Source: Erythrobacter sp. YJ-T3-07 | GTDB taxonomy: Bacteria > Pseudomonadota > Alphaproteobacteria > Sphingomonadales > Sphingomonadaceae | DNA length: 64,000 bases | Direction of reading: 5' to 3' | NCBI RefSeq assembly: GCF_015999305.1 | Contig: NZ_JAEAGP010000001.1 | Span: 1,488,001-1,552,000, forward strand | Shown here: piece after piece, positions 33,701 to 46,737 of the stretch | Position numbering within the stretch: position 1 is the stretch's first letter | How the letters are laid out: the number at the start of each line of letters is the position of its first letter | Position numbers and translations under genes: made by a program | The notes under the pieces: model-generated | Database searches by the model: none | Told to the model about the DNA's origin: nothing | What the model saw: only the letters and a program-made list of their open reading frames with translations

Positions 33701-35102
33701 GGCTTCTCCTCAGATCGTCTGGCTGCGGCGCGACTTGCGTCTGGCCGATCAACCCGCGCTCTACGCAGCGGCCCAGGCCGGGCCGATGATCCCGGTCTTC
33801 GTGCTCGACGATGAGCGGACGGGCGATCGGAAATACGGCGGTGCGTCGCGCTGGTGGTTGCACCATTCGCTGGAAAGCCTCGCCAAGGGTTTCGGTCGGC
33901 ACAATGCGCAGCTGATCCTGCGGTGCGGCGACAGCGTAAACATCCTCGCCGATCTTGCTGCCAAGACCGGGGCAAGTGCGATCCACGCCAACCGCCATTA
34001 CGAACCGTGGTGGCGCAAGGCGCAGGGTAATCTCAAGAAGGCGTTGCCCGACGGGTGCGAACTGGAACTGCACGACGGCAACTACCTGATGCCGCCCGGC
34101 ACCGCGACGACCGGCTCGGGCACGCCGTACAAGATCTACACCCCGTTCTCCCGCGCGCTGCGCGATCTGATGCCCCCGCGCGACGAACTGCCTGCGCCCG
34201 AGACCATCTCGCAGCCCTCGCAGCTGCCGCCGAGCGACGATCTGTCAGACTGGGGTCTGCTCCCAACCAATCCCGACTGGTCGACCAAGATGGCGAAGTT
34301 CTGGTCGATCGGAGAGGACGCCGCGCTTGAACGGCTCGACTGGTGGGCGGACCATGTCGGCGAGTACGACGAAGGCCGCAACCTGCCATCGGTCGACCAG
34401 ACCAGCCAGATGTCGCCGCACCTGCACTGGGGCGAGATTTCCCCGGTCCAGATCTGGCATCGAATGAAGGACAAGCGCAGCGACGGATGGCGGACATACG
34501 AGAGCGAGCTGATCTGGCGCGATTACGCGCAGAACGTGTTGTGCCAGTTCCCGCGTTACCCCGAGGAGAGCTATCGCGACGCGATCGACGACGCCAAGCT
34601 GTGGCGCAATCCCAATCGCGGGCATGTGATTCAGGAAGAGCTGGAAGCCTGGCAGCAGGGCCGGACCGGCTACCCGATCGTCGATGCCGGGATGCGTCAG
34701 CTGTGGGCGATCGGCTGGATGCACAACCGCGTGCGGATGATCGCGGCCAGCTTCCTCATCAAGCATCTGCTGATCGACTGGCGGCACGGCGAGCGCTGGT
34801 TCTGGGACACGCTGGTCGATGCCGACTACGCCAGCAACGGCACCAACTGGCAATGGGTCGCAGGCACCGGTGTGGACAGCAACATGTTCCCCCGGATCAT
34901 GGCCCCGCTGAGCCAGAGCGAGAAGTTCGATGCGGCCGACTATATCCGCGAATGGGTGCCCGAACTGGCGGACCTGCCCGACAGCGAAATCCACGACCCA
35001 TCGGATAAATGCCGCCCCGGCGACTACCCGGCAAAGATCATCGGCCACAAGGAGGCGCGAGAGCGGGCGCTGGAAGCCTACCGCGCGATGAAGGACGATT
35101 GA
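33699..35102 (+). CDS. phrB: deoxyribodipyrimidine photolyase (class I/cryptochrome family)
   Basis: 467 residues from ATG 33699. The N-terminal Rossmann antenna domain has IVWLRRDLRLADQPALYAAA. The C-terminal FAD domain has MSPHLHWGEISPVQIW, WRDYAQNVLCQFPRYPEES, GRTGYPIVDAGMRQLWAIGW and DADYASNGTNWQWVAGTG. The conserved electron-transfer tryptophan region and FAD-binding pocket look intact, consistent with a working CPD photolyase. The upstream spacing is unusual because its first codons overlap the start of the PAP2 gene on the other strand. Confidence 0.92.
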   Translation: MASPQIVWLRRDLRLADQPALYAAAQAGPMIPVFVLDDERTGDRKYGGASRWWLHHSLESLAKGFGRHNAQLILRCGDSVNILADLAAKTGASAIHANRHYEPWWRKAQGNLKKALPDGCELELHDGNYLMPPGTATTGSGTPYKIYTPFSRALRDLMPPRDELPAPETISQPSQLPPSDDLSDWGLLPTNPDWSTKMAKFWSIGEDAALERLDWWADHVGEYDEGRNLPSVDQTSQMSPHLHWGEISPVQIWHRMKDKRSDGWRTYESELIWRDYAQNVLCQFPRYPEESYRDAIDDAKLWRNPNRGHVIQEELEAWQQGRTGYPIVDAGMRQLWAIGWMHNRVRMIAASFLIKHLLIDWRHGERWFWDTLVDADYASNGTNWQWVAGTGVDSNMFPRIMAPLSQSEKFDAADYIREWVPELADLPDSEIHDPSDKCRPGDYPAKIIGHKEARERALEAYRAMKDD

Positions 35103-35158
35103 TGGCGCGCGCATGACGGGTTGTCGCCCTTGGAGCTGCGGGGCATAAGCGGGCCTGC

Positions 35159-36415
35159 ATGGGGGTAAGCGAAAACCAGCGCGGAGGCGATTTGCTCGCC
35201 GCATCGCAACGCTTCGAACGGAAGCCGGGCATCTTCGCCCGCCTGCTCGCCCCCGGATTTCACAAGCTGCTCGACAAGATGGACGAAGGCATTGCGCGTG
35301 GCGCGGTCCTCGGTCGCTTGCCCGATGGCAGCACCCGGCTGCTGGGCGGTCGTGCTCCGGGTTTCGAGGCGGAGGTGACGATCCACAACTGGCGCGCGCT
35401 GGTGCGGGTCGCGACCGGCGGTTCGGTGGGCTGGTATCAGGCGTGGGAAGCGGGCGAATGGTCGAGCCCCGATCCGGTGCCGCTGTTCGCGCTGTTCATG
35501 CAGAACGCGGCTACACTGGGCGATACGGCCCGCGCCAAGGGCGGGTGGAAGCGCGCGCTGCGCAGTGCGCATGGCAAGCAGCGTAACACCCGCAAAGGGT
35601 CGGAGAAGAACATCTCCGCGCACTACGACCTCGGCAACGATTTCTACGCGGCGTGGCTGGGCGAGACGATGACCTATTCCGCCGCGCTGTTCGATGAAGG
35701 CAGCGCGCCGCAGACGCTCAATAGGGCGCAGCGGTCGAAGATCGACGCGATCCTCGACCGCGTGGCGCTCAAGCCCGGCGACACTCTGCTTGAAATCGGC
35801 TGCGGCTGGGGCACGCTGGCCCGCGCGGCGGCGGATCGCGGGGCGACGGTCGATGCGATCAGCCTGTCGGAAGAGCAGCTTGCCTGGGCACGGCGGCAAA
35901 GCGTCGGCGATGCGCGCTTCCTGTTTCAGGATTACCGCGACACCAACGGCCAGTACGATGCCATCGCCAGCGTCGAGATGGTCGAGGCGCTGGGCCGCGA
36001 ATACTGGCCGACCTTCATGGATTGCGTCGCGCGAAACCTGAAACCTGGCGGGCGGGCCGGGATCCAGTTCATCGCGATCGACGATGCGCTGTTCGATTCC
36101 TACGCCGCCAGCGCGGACTTCATCCAGGCCTATATCTTCCCCGGCGGCCTGCTGATCCGCGCGTCCGAATTCCGCGCCCTCGGCGAAGAACGCGGCCTTC
36201 GCTGGACGGACGAGAAGCGCTTCGGCATCGACTATGCCGAGACGCTGCGGATCTGGCGCGAGGCGTTCGATCGTGCGGCGGCGGAGTCGATCCTGCCCGA
36301 AGGCTTCGACGATCGCTTCCGCGCTCTGTGGCGCTATTACCTGATGTATTGCGAAGGCGGTTTCCGCGGTGGCGGGATCGATGTGTACCAGGTGACCCTG
36401 GTTAAGGAGAGATGA
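35159..36415 (+). CDS. cfa: cyclopropane-fatty-acyl-phospholipid synthase family protein
   Basis: 418 residues. SAM-dependent methyltransferase with NISAHYDLGNDFYAAWLGET, TYSAALFDEG, LLEIGCGWGTLARAAADRG (SAM motif I), SVEMVEALGREYWPTFM and the C-terminal ALWRYYLMYCEGGFRGGGID. It adds a methylene across unsaturated acyl chains in membrane phospholipids. It is followed after one base by the serine hydrolase gene, with GGAGAG in its 3' end as ribosome binding site. Confidence 0.92.
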   Translation: MGVSENQRGGDLLAASQRFERKPGIFARLLAPGFHKLLDKMDEGIARGAVLGRLPDGSTRLLGGRAPGFEAEVTIHNWRALVRVATGGSVGWYQAWEAGEWSSPDPVPLFALFMQNAATLGDTARAKGGWKRALRSAHGKQRNTRKGSEKNISAHYDLGNDFYAAWLGETMTYSAALFDEGSAPQTLNRAQRSKIDAILDRVALKPGDTLLEIGCGWGTLARAAADRGATVDAISLSEEQLAWARRQSVGDARFLFQDYRDTNGQYDAIASVEMVEALGREYWPTFMDCVARNLKPGGRAGIQFIAIDDALFDSYAASADFIQAYIFPGGLLIRASEFRALGEERGLRWTDEKRFGIDYAETLRIWREAFDRAAAESILPEGFDDRFRALWRYYLMYCEGGFRGGGIDVYQVTLVKER

Positions 36416-36416
36416 G

Positions 36417-37586
36417 ATGACTAAGTACCTCGCGCTGATTGCGGCGCTAGCCCTTCCGCTCGCCGGATGTGCGACCGCTCCGGTCGATACCGCGCGCGGC
36501 GTCACTGCGAGCATGCCCACGGACCCGCTGCCGTTGGTGGGGTCAGAGGTGCTGTTCTGGGACGATGCAACGCGCTCGGCCCGCTTCCGCTCGATGGAGA
36601 CCTTCTTCCCCGGTCAGGAGGTCGCTCCGCCTGAAACGCCGCGGGCGCTTCCGCAGGGTGAGCCACTGCCCGCGAAAACGCAGGCCGCGATCCGCGCCTA
36701 TATGTCCAGCAAGAACGCAGCCGGGGTGATGGTGCTGCAGGACGGCAAGGTCCGCTTCGTCGACTACGGCCTCGGCTTCGGTCCTGATGATCGCTGGAGC
36801 AGCTTCTCGGTCGCGAAAAGCTTTACCTCGACCCTGCTGGGCGCGGCGCTGAGGGACGGTTTCATCGCCAGCCTGAGCGATCCCGTGTCGCAGTACATTC
36901 CCGGGCTGAAGGGCAGCGCATACGACGATGTGACCGTCGAGCAACTCGCCACGATGACCTCCGGCGTGAAGTGGAACGAGGATTACACTGATCCCAATTC
37001 CGACGTGGCGAAGATGTACAACGTCACGCCCGAGCCGGGTCACGACCAGGTGGTCGAATACATGAAGACCCTGCCGCGAGAGGCGCCTGCGGGCGAGAAG
37101 TGGGTCTACAAGACTGGCGAGACCAATCTGATCGGCGTGCTGGTGGAAAACGCGGTGGGCGAGACGCTGGCCGAATATGCCAAGCGCAAGATCGTCGATC
37201 CGGTCGGCTTTGCCCACCCGCTGTTCTGGCAGACCGATCTTTCGGGCCGCAGCGTGGGCGGGTGCTGCCTGTCGGCTGCGCTCAGCGATTATGCGCGGAT
37301 GGGCCAGTTCGCGCTAGAAGGCGGGGATGGCGTGGTGCCCGATGGCTGGTTCGCGGAAGCGGGATCGCCGCAGGTCGATTTCGGCAACGGCTTTGGCTAC
37401 GGCTACCAGTGGTGGACCTATCCCGGCGGCAATTTCGGCGCGCAGGGCATTTTCGGCCAGTCGATCACGATCCTGCCCGCGAGCCGGGTGGTGATCGCAA
37501 TCGTGTCCAACTGGCCTGCTGCATCCCGCAAGGATCTCTCCGCCGAACGTCTCAAGCTGCTGGCGACGATCGGGGCAGGTCTCTAG
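36417..37586 (+). CDS. serine hydrolase (beta-lactamase-like) lipoprotein
   Basis: 389 residues. The signal peptide has the lipobox LAGC (MTKYLALIAALALPLAGCAT). A class C beta-lactamase/6-aminohexanoate-dimer-hydrolase-like domain has the S-x-x-K motif SVAK (in WSSFSVAKSFTSTLLG) and a tyrosine motif YKTGETN. There is no evidence for antibiotic resistance; these lipoprotein esterases are common in sphingomonads. It forms a two-gene unit with cfa. Confidence 0.85.
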   Translation: MTKYLALIAALALPLAGCATAPVDTARGVTASMPTDPLPLVGSEVLFWDDATRSARFRSMETFFPGQEVAPPETPRALPQGEPLPAKTQAAIRAYMSSKNAAGVMVLQDGKVRFVDYGLGFGPDDRWSSFSVAKSFTSTLLGAALRDGFIASLSDPVSQYIPGLKGSAYDDVTVEQLATMTSGVKWNEDYTDPNSDVAKMYNVTPEPGHDQVVEYMKTLPREAPAGEKWVYKTGETNLIGVLVENAVGETLAEYAKRKIVDPVGFAHPLFWQTDLSGRSVGGCCLSAALSDYARMGQFALEGGDGVVPDGWFAEAGSPQVDFGNGFGYGYQWWTYPGGNFGAQGIFGQSITILPASRVVIAIVSNWPAASRKDLSAERLKLLATIGAGL

Positions 37587-37590
37587 CGCG

Positions 37591-37950
37591 TCAGAACAGG
37601 CAGGATCGGGTCACTCCGCCACCTTTCGGGGCCCGCCAGACGGACAGCAGATCGTCGAGCACTTCGGCGGCGAGCATGTTTTCGAAGGCGGCCCCCGCAA
37701 TCGAGTGGTTCCACCAGACGACCCGCGCTTCGATCGGCTGGAGGCCGGGAAGCGTAAGCCAGCAGGCCTGTTCGGGATGCAGTCGTCCGATCGATGATGC
37801 GCTGAAGCCCGCGATCGACAGATCGTGGACTACCGTGCGGAAAGTGCCGCCCCCGCTGACCCGCAATTGTGCCGGTATGGCAAGTTTTGTGCGCGGCGCG
37901 CAGCGATCTTCCTGCACCGCGTCGGCATAGCCGTGCTTCAACGCAACCAT
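37591..37950 (-). CDS. PilZ domain protein
   Basis: 119 residues. The PilZ c-di-GMP receptor pattern is seen as an arginine-rich start (EDRCAPRTKLAIPAQLRV) and DLSIAGFSASS (D/N-x-S-x-x-G), followed by beta strands (PIEARVVWWNHSIAGAAFEN). The R-x-x-x-R motif is imperfect (RCAPR), so c-di-GMP binding should be tested. It is convergent with the serine hydrolase with only four bases between, and monocistronic. Confidence 0.85.
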   Translation of the reverse strand: MVALKHGYADAVQEDRCAPRTKLAIPAQLRVSGGGTFRTVVHDLSIAGFSASSIGRLHPEQACWLTLPGLQPIEARVVWWNHSIAGAAFENMLAAEVLDDLLSVWRAPKGGGVTRSCLF

Positions 37951-38037
37951 CTCGATTCACCCGTCCTAGTATTTTTCCCTAGACGGGTTTCGCGCAGACC
38001 TGCTTGCGCGAATATGATGAGGGTTGGCTAAACCGTC

Positions 38038-38751
38038 TTAACCAATTCTTTCCCGGTGACCGGTCTCGAAATCGCCTTCGAAAAGCTCCGCGATCCGGCT
38101 GGCCACTTCCTCGGGCGGCTTGACCGTCTGCGGGTCTTCGCCGGGATAGGCTTTCTCGCGCATGGCGGTGCGGGTGGCACCCGGATCGACCAGCGCGACG
38201 CGGATCGCGCCGGTATTGGCGACTTCCTGGCCGTAGCATTCCAGCAGGTTGTCGAACGCGGCCTTGGTCGATCCGTAGGCAGACCAGTAGGCGCGCGGGG
38301 TTGCGCCCACGCTGCTGGTCAGGCCGATCACGCGACCGGCGTCGGCGCGCTTGAGCATCGGGTGCAACCCGGCGAGCAATGCCTGCGTGGCGAGCAGGTT
38401 GACCGTGATCGCATTGTTGAACTGCTTCGGCTCGATCTGCGTCACAGGAGTCAGCGTCGGCAGATAGGCTGCGCTGATCACCAGCATGTCGAGCGCGTCC
38501 CAGCGGCTGGAGATCGCCTGTGCGAGTCGCGCAACGCCGTCGTTCTCGGTCAGGTCGACGGGCGCGATCGTGGCAGTGCCGCCGTCGTTGTGGATCGCAT
38601 CCTCGACCCGTTCCAGCGCGGCATCATCGCGCGCGGTGAGGATGACGTGCGCACCTTTAGCGGCGAGCGCTTGTGCGGTGGCCGCGCCGATTCCGCGCGA
38701 TGCCCCGGTGACGAGCGCAACGCGCCCCTCGAACGGCTTGTTCTCTGCCAT
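38038..38751 (-). CDS. SDR family oxidoreductase
   Basis: 237 residues. The NAD(P)-binding VALVTGASRGIGAATAQALA (T-G-x3-G-I-G) and the catalytic YGSTKAAFDNLL (Y-x3-K) with upstream TSSVGATPRAYWSAY are present; NLLA replaces the usual NNAG loop context. Substrate is unknown. It begins one base after the purF stop on the same strand and is likely in its operon. A purF-SDR adjacency is seen in sphingomonads (from memory). Confidence 0.88.
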   Translation of the reverse strand: MAENKPFEGRVALVTGASRGIGAATAQALAAKGAHVILTARDDAALERVEDAIHNDGGTATIAPVDLTENDGVARLAQAISSRWDALDMLVISAAYLPTLTPVTQIEPKQFNNAITVNLLATQALLAGLHPMLKRADAGRVIGLTSSVGATPRAYWSAYGSTKAAFDNLLECYGQEVANTGAIRVALVDPGATRTAMREKAYPGEDPQTVKPPEEVASRIAELFEGDFETGHRERIG

Positions 38752-38752
38752 G

Positions 38753-40237
38753 TCAGGCGACCTTGTTGGGCTTGTTTTCAGGGAAGGAAAGCTGCGCCGC
38801 GCCCTGCTGGTTGCGCGTGAAGTCGGTCAGCCGGGTGGGGTAATCGCCCGTGAAGCACGCATCGCAGAACTGCGGGCACGCCTTGTCGCGCGATTCGCGC
38901 CCGACCGCGCGGTAGAGGCCGTCGATGGAGATAAACGCGAGGCTGTCCGCCTTGATGAACTCGCGCATCGGCTCAAGCTCCATCCGTGCGGCGAGCAGCT
39001 TGCTGCGCTCGGGCGTGTCGACCCCGTAATAGCAGCTGTGCGCGGTCGGCGGGCTGGCGACGCGGAAGTGAACCTCCGTCGCGCCGGCATCGCGCATCAT
39101 CTCGACGATCTTCATGCTGGTCGTGCCGCGGACGATCGAATCGTCGATCAGCACGATCCGCTTGCCTTCCACGAGGCCCCGATTGGCATTGTGCTTGCGC
39201 CGCACGCCCGAATGGCGGGCGCCATCGGACGGCTGGATGAAGGTTCGCCCGACATAGTGACTGCGGATGATCCCGAGTTCGAACGGCAGGCCCGATTGCT
39301 GGGCGTAACCGATCGCGGCGGGCACGCCCGAATCGGGCACCGGCACCACCAGGTCCGCTTCACAGGGTGCTTCGATGGCCAGCTCCGAGCCGATCGCCTT
39401 GCGCGCTTCGTAGACCGAGCGCCCGGCGAAGATCGAATCGGGGCGGCTGAAATAGACGTGCTCGAAAATGCAGGGGCGGGGCGGGTTGTCGCCGAAGGGG
39501 CGGTGCGAGCGGATCGAACCGTCGAAATCGACCTCAATCAGTTCGCCGGGCTCGACCTCGCGTTCGAACTTCGCGCCAACAACGTCGAAGGCGACGGTTT
39601 CGCTGGCGAACACCACCGCATCGCCCATCCGGCCCATCTGCAGCGGGCGGATACCCAGCGGGTCGCGGCACGCCGCCATTCCGCGCGGGGTCGCAACGAT
39701 CAGCGCATAGGCGCCCTCCACCAGTCGCAGCGCGTCGGTCAGCTTGTCGAGCATGGTGGGGTAACGACTGGTCGCGACGAGGTGGATGATCACCTCGGTA
39801 TCGCTGGTCGACTGGAAGATCGCGCCCTTGCCGACCAGTTCCTCGCGCAGCGTCGCCGCGTTGGAGATGTTGCCGTTATGCGCGATGGCGAAGCCGCCGC
39901 TTGCCAGATCGGCGTAGAGCGGCTGGACGTTGCGAAGGCCTGCGCCGCCGGTGGTCGAATAGCGGACGTGGCCGACGGCCATGAAACCGGGCAGTTCGGC
40001 AATCGATTCCGCGCTCGAGAAGTTCTCCGCCACATGGCCGAGCCCGCGCCGGGTATAGAAGTGCGTGCCGTCGAAACTGCTGATCCCGGCAGCCTCCTGA
40101 CCGCGGTGCTGCAAGGCGTGGAGGCCCAGCGCGGTGGTGGTCGCAGCCTCGCTGCCGGCATTGATTGCGCCGAACACGCCGCACTCCTCATGCAGGGAGT
40201 CGCCGTTTTCGTCTTCGAAGGGGTGTTGCAGGTCCAT
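38753..40237 (-). CDS. purF: amidophosphoribosyltransferase
   Basis: First step of purine synthesis: PRPP plus glutamine to phosphoribosylamine. 494 residues from ATG 40237; in-frame sequence upstream to 40336 is not needed. A propeptide precedes the nucleophile Cys19 (LHEECGVFGAINAG), then LHALQHRGQEAAGISSFDGT. The PRTase motif is VLIDDSIVRGTTSMK. The C-terminal cysteines in ACPQFCDACFTGDYP suggest the Fe-S cluster type. Divergent from the lolC gene with 213 bases between. Confidence 0.96.
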   Translation of the reverse strand: MDLQHPFEDENGDSLHEECGVFGAINAGSEAATTTALGLHALQHRGQEAAGISSFDGTHFYTRRGLGHVAENFSSAESIAELPGFMAVGHVRYSTTGGAGLRNVQPLYADLASGGFAIAHNGNISNAATLREELVGKGAIFQSTSDTEVIIHLVATSRYPTMLDKLTDALRLVEGAYALIVATPRGMAACRDPLGIRPLQMGRMGDAVVFASETVAFDVVGAKFEREVEPGELIEVDFDGSIRSHRPFGDNPPRPCIFEHVYFSRPDSIFAGRSVYEARKAIGSELAIEAPCEADLVVPVPDSGVPAAIGYAQQSGLPFELGIIRSHYVGRTFIQPSDGARHSGVRRKHNANRGLVEGKRIVLIDDSIVRGTTSMKIVEMMRDAGATEVHFRVASPPTAHSCYYGVDTPERSKLLAARMELEPMREFIKADSLAFISIDGLYRAVGRESRDKACPQFCDACFTGDYPTRLTDFTRNQQGAAQLSFPENKPNKVA

Positions 40238-40450
40238 GGGTGGGGGCGCCCGATTGCCTCTATAGGTCGCCCGCTCCATTGGCGATGTGACGGATGAATT
40301 ACAAGGCTTGTGGGGTCGGTTTGCCTCCGGGGCCACAGTCCGAAATCGTACTCACGTTCATCCCCGTGCACAAAGCCGCGCCGTTTTCATTGCGCAGAAA
40401 GGCGCGGCCCCCTAACGCCCGGAGCCGGGATTACAAAAACGGACTGCTCC

Positions 40451-41692
40451 TTGTTTCTCAACCCATTCGAATGGACCATCGCCAAGCGTTACCTCTGGCC
40501 CGGCAAGGGCGAGGGGTTCATCAAGCTGGTCGCCGGAATTTCGATCGGCGTCGTCATGCTGTCGGTTGCGATGCTGGTTATCGTGATGAGCGTGATGAAC
40601 GGCTTTCGGGCCGAATTGCTCGACAAGATCGTGGGCCTCAACGGCCATGCCATCGTGCAGGCCTATGGCGGGCGGCTGGATGACTGGAAGAGCGTGCTGG
40701 CCGATATCCGCGAGAGCGACGGCGTGGTGAGTGCCTCCCCGCTGATCGAACAGCCGTTGCTGGTGACCTTCGATGGCCGGGTCGAGGCGGTGTTGGTGCG
40801 TGGCAACACGCAGGAAGATATCGACGCGCTGCAGGACAATACGCTGATGGGCAGCATGGCCGCGATCAAGCCGGGCGCGGACAAGGTCGCGATCGGATCG
40901 CGGCTGGCGGAGAATATCGGCGCACGGGTCGGCGATGTGATTACGGTGATCAATCCTGCCGGGCGCTCGACCCCTTTCGGCACCGTGCCGCGCCAGGTCG
41001 GCTACGAGGTCGGCGCGATCTTCGAGGTGGGGCTGTATGATTACGACGGTGCCTTCGTCATCATGCCGATCCCGCAGGCGCAGACCCTGCTGCTGACCGG
41101 CGACACGATCGGGATGATCGAGGTGACGACCGAGGATGCCGACAAGGTGGCCCAGATCATGGGCCCGATCGAACAACGGCTGCAGGGTATCGCGATCGTG
41201 CGCACATGGCAGCAGATCAACAGTTCGATCTTCGAAGCCTTGCAGGTGGAGCGGGTCGCGATGTTCTTCGCCCTCAGCTTCATGGTGGTGGTCGCCGCGT
41301 TCAACATTCTCTCCAGCCTCGTGATGCTGGTCCGCTCTAAAACCCGCGACATCGCAATCATGCGAACCATGGGGGCGAGCCGGCAGTCGATCCTGAAGAT
41401 ATTCGTCACCACCGGCTTCACCGTCGGCGCGATCGGCACTGCGGCGGGCCTTGCGCTGGGCGCGCTGGTGCTGATCTTCCGCCAGCCGATCGTGCACGGG
41501 ATCGAAATCGTCACTGGCCAGAATCTGTGGGACCCCTCGATCCGCTTCCTGACCACGCTGCCCGCGCGGACCGACCCTTGGGAGGTGTTCGGCATCGTGT
41601 CGCTGGCGCTGGTGCTGAGCTTCCTTGCAACGCTCTACCCCGCGTTCAAGGCGGCGAATACGGACCCCGTGCAGGTGCTGCGCTATGAGTAA
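40451..41692 (+). CDS. lolC: LolC/E-type lipoprotein-releasing ABC transporter permease
   Basis: 413 residues from TTG 40451 ([15 protein letters not shown]); the frame stays open upstream but the sequence there is not protein-like, and the family start is just before the [11 protein letters not shown] segment. Four membrane spans are expected, with a large periplasmic domain (about 50-270) between the first and second. [20 protein letters not shown] and [20 protein letters not shown] are diagnostic. It extracts lipoproteins from the inner membrane for LolA. Only one permease gene adjoins lolD, the hybrid LolF arrangement. Confidence 0.85.
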   Translation: MFLNPFEWTIAKRYLWPGKGEGFIKLVAGISIGVVMLSVAMLVIVMSVMNGFRAELLDKIVGLNGHAIVQAYGGRLDDWKSVLADIRESDGVVSASPLIEQPLLVTFDGRVEAVLVRGNTQEDIDALQDNTLMGSMAAIKPGADKVAIGSRLAENIGARVGDVITVINPAGRSTPFGTVPRQVGYEVGAIFEVGLYDYDGAFVIMPIPQAQTLLLTGDTIGMIEVTTEDADKVAQIMGPIEQRLQGIAIVRTWQQINSSIFEALQVERVAMFFALSFMVVVAAFNILSSLVMLVRSKTRDIAIMRTMGASRQSILKIFVTTGFTVGAIGTAAGLALGALVLIFRQPIVHGIEIVTGQNLWDPSIRFLTTLPARTDPWEVFGIVSLALVLSFLATLYPAFKAANTDPVQVLRYE

Positions 41693-42371
41693 TGCCGATA
41701 TGCAACCGGTGGTCGAACTCCGCCGTGTGACCCGCAGTTTCGAGCAGGGCGGGGTGCGGATCGACGTGCTGCGCGGTGTCGACCTGAAGGTCATGCCGGG
41801 TGAAATCGTCGCGCTGCTGGGTCCCTCGGGCTCGGGCAAATCGACCATGCTGCAGGCGGTCGGCCTGCTGGAAGGCGGCTTTGGCGGCACGATCGTGATC
41901 GCGGGCCAGGCGGCGGAGAAATCGGACAGCCAGCAGCGCACCGCACTGCGTCGCGAGCATCTGGGCTTCGTCTATCAGTTCCATCACCTGCTGCCCGATT
42001 TCAACGCGGTCGAGAACGTGGTCCTGCCCCAGCTGGTGGGTGGTGTCCCGCGCGCGGAGGCAGAGACGCGGGCGAAGGATCTGCTCAGCGCGCTAGGCTT
42101 GGCGGAGCGGCTCGATCACCGGCCCAGCCAGCTTTCGGGTGGCGAACAGCAGCGTGTGGCGGTCGCCCGCGCTCTCGCCAACCAGCCCAAGCTGGTGCTG
42201 GCGGACGAGCCGACCGGCAATCTGGACGAGGCGACCTCGGAAAAGGTGCTCGCCCAGTTTCTCGAACTGGTCCGCGGGCAGGGTAGCGCCGCGCTGGTCG
42301 CGACGCATAACGAGCGGCTGGCAGCGAAGATGGACCGCGTGGTCCGTCTGCATGACGGCGTGCTCGAGTAG
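41685..42371 (+). CDS. lolD: lipoprotein-releasing ABC transporter ATPase
   Basis: 228 residues from ATG 41685, overlapping the permease stop by eight bases. ABC ATPase with Walker [11 protein letters not shown]-loop [11 protein letters not shown], signature [15 protein letters not shown], Walker [16 protein letters not shown] and the H-loop [21 protein letters not shown] is characteristic of LolD. It powers lipoprotein release with the adjacent permease. Confidence 0.95.
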   Translation: MSNADMQPVVELRRVTRSFEQGGVRIDVLRGVDLKVMPGEIVALLGPSGSGKSTMLQAVGLLEGGFGGTIVIAGQAAEKSDSQQRTALRREHLGFVYQFHHLLPDFNAVENVVLPQLVGGVPRAEAETRAKDLLSALGLAERLDHRPSQLSGGEQQRVAVARALANQPKLVLADEPTGNLDEATSEKVLAQFLELVRGQGSAALVATHNERLAAKMDRVVRLHDGVLE

Positions 42372-42432
42372 GATCGATCCGGACCCGCGGGGCCACCTCT
42401 GCGTTGATCGGAACAACAAGGAGACAGGAATA

Positions 42433-42705
42433 ATGAGCGATCACCCCACGACCTATAATGCAGAAGCCGCCGAGGGCGGCGTCGCATGGGACGACCGGGC
42501 GGAAATTCACCGGAAAGACGACGGGCAGGGCCTGCTTGATGCGGCCAAGGGGCTGCACGACGGAAGCTTTCTGGAAATGATCAGGCTGATGATGGCGATG
42601 GAGCCGGAAAAACGGCGTGCGCACGTGATCCAGAAGCTGGGCGACCGCATGTATGATGCGGGCGAAGTCGAAGCGATCGCCGCCCGGGGCGACTACCCCG
42701 GCTAA
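42433..42705 (+). CDS. small acidic soluble protein, unknown function
   Basis: 90 residues from ATG 42433 (AAGGAGACAGG upstream at 42418-42428). It contains WDDRAEIHRKDDGQGLLDAA, SFLEMIRLMMAMEPEKRRAH and ends EVEAIAARGDYPG. It looks helical with no membrane segment or signal. It follows lolD by 61 bases and precedes a membrane protein gene. No family is recognised. Confidence 0.65.
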   Translation: MSDHPTTYNAEAAEGGVAWDDRAEIHRKDDGQGLLDAAKGLHDGSFLEMIRLMMAMEPEKRRAHVIQKLGDRMYDAGEVEAIAARGDYPG

Positions 42706-42767
42706 CCGCCGATCCGGCGCTCGCCACCGTGGCGGGCGTCGCAACCGGCAACAGGGGAGGCGCACCG

Positions 42768-43118
42768 ATGCTCGAATCGATCAACGACTGGATTCTCGCG
42801 CAGGGCGCGCAGTACAACGTCAATCCGTACATCTTCGTCGCGATCTATGTCGGCGCGATCCCCTTTTTCCTCGCGTCGATTGCGTGGCTGGTGAAGCGTG
42901 CGCGGGCCGGACGCTCCACCGTCGTGCCGACGATGCTGGCGGGGTTCTTCTTCGTTTCCGCCTATCTCTATCTTGCCGTTTTCGGGCAGGATATTCCGCT
43001 GTGGGTGTGGATATTCCTCGCCGCGCTCATCGCCTACGGCACCTGGTCGCAGGTGCGAGAAACGCGCCGCAAGATCGCGGCGGCGAAGGCGGAAGCGGGC
43101 GCTCCCCCGGCGGTCTGA
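42768..43118 (+). CDS. three-span membrane protein, unknown function
   Basis: 116 residues from ATG 42768, preceded by GGGGAGG. Membrane segments are predicted at about residues 22-40 (YIFVAIYVGAIPFFLASIAW), 53-72 (MLAGFFFVSAYLYLAVFG) and 75-93 (PLWVWIFLAALIAYGTW), with a positive-rich C-terminal tail (RETRRKIAAAKAEAG). Conserved hypothetical by appearance. No function is evident. Confidence 0.65.
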   Translation: MLESINDWILAQGAQYNVNPYIFVAIYVGAIPFFLASIAWLVKRARAGRSTVVPTMLAGFFFVSAYLYLAVFGQDIPLWVWIFLAALIAYGTWSQVRETRRKIAAAKAEAGAPPAV

Positions 43119-43193
43119 AACCGTCCACCGCTTTTCCCCGTCGTCATGCGCGTGCTCGCTTGAACGGGCGATGCGCGTCGTTAGCTTAGCCTG

Positions 43194-46661
<3,468 letters not shown>

Positions 46662-46737
46662 TTTTTCCCCTCGCGCTCTTGCGGGCGGGCGCTCCCTTGC
46701 GCATTCTGCACGGCGAAGAAGCATTTAGGGAGAGACC

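Noticed and set aside
40310..40450. N-terminal extension of the LolC-type permease
   Set aside because: The 47 upstream codons are Arg/Cys/Ser-rich and unlike the family, which begins just before [11 protein letters not shown].
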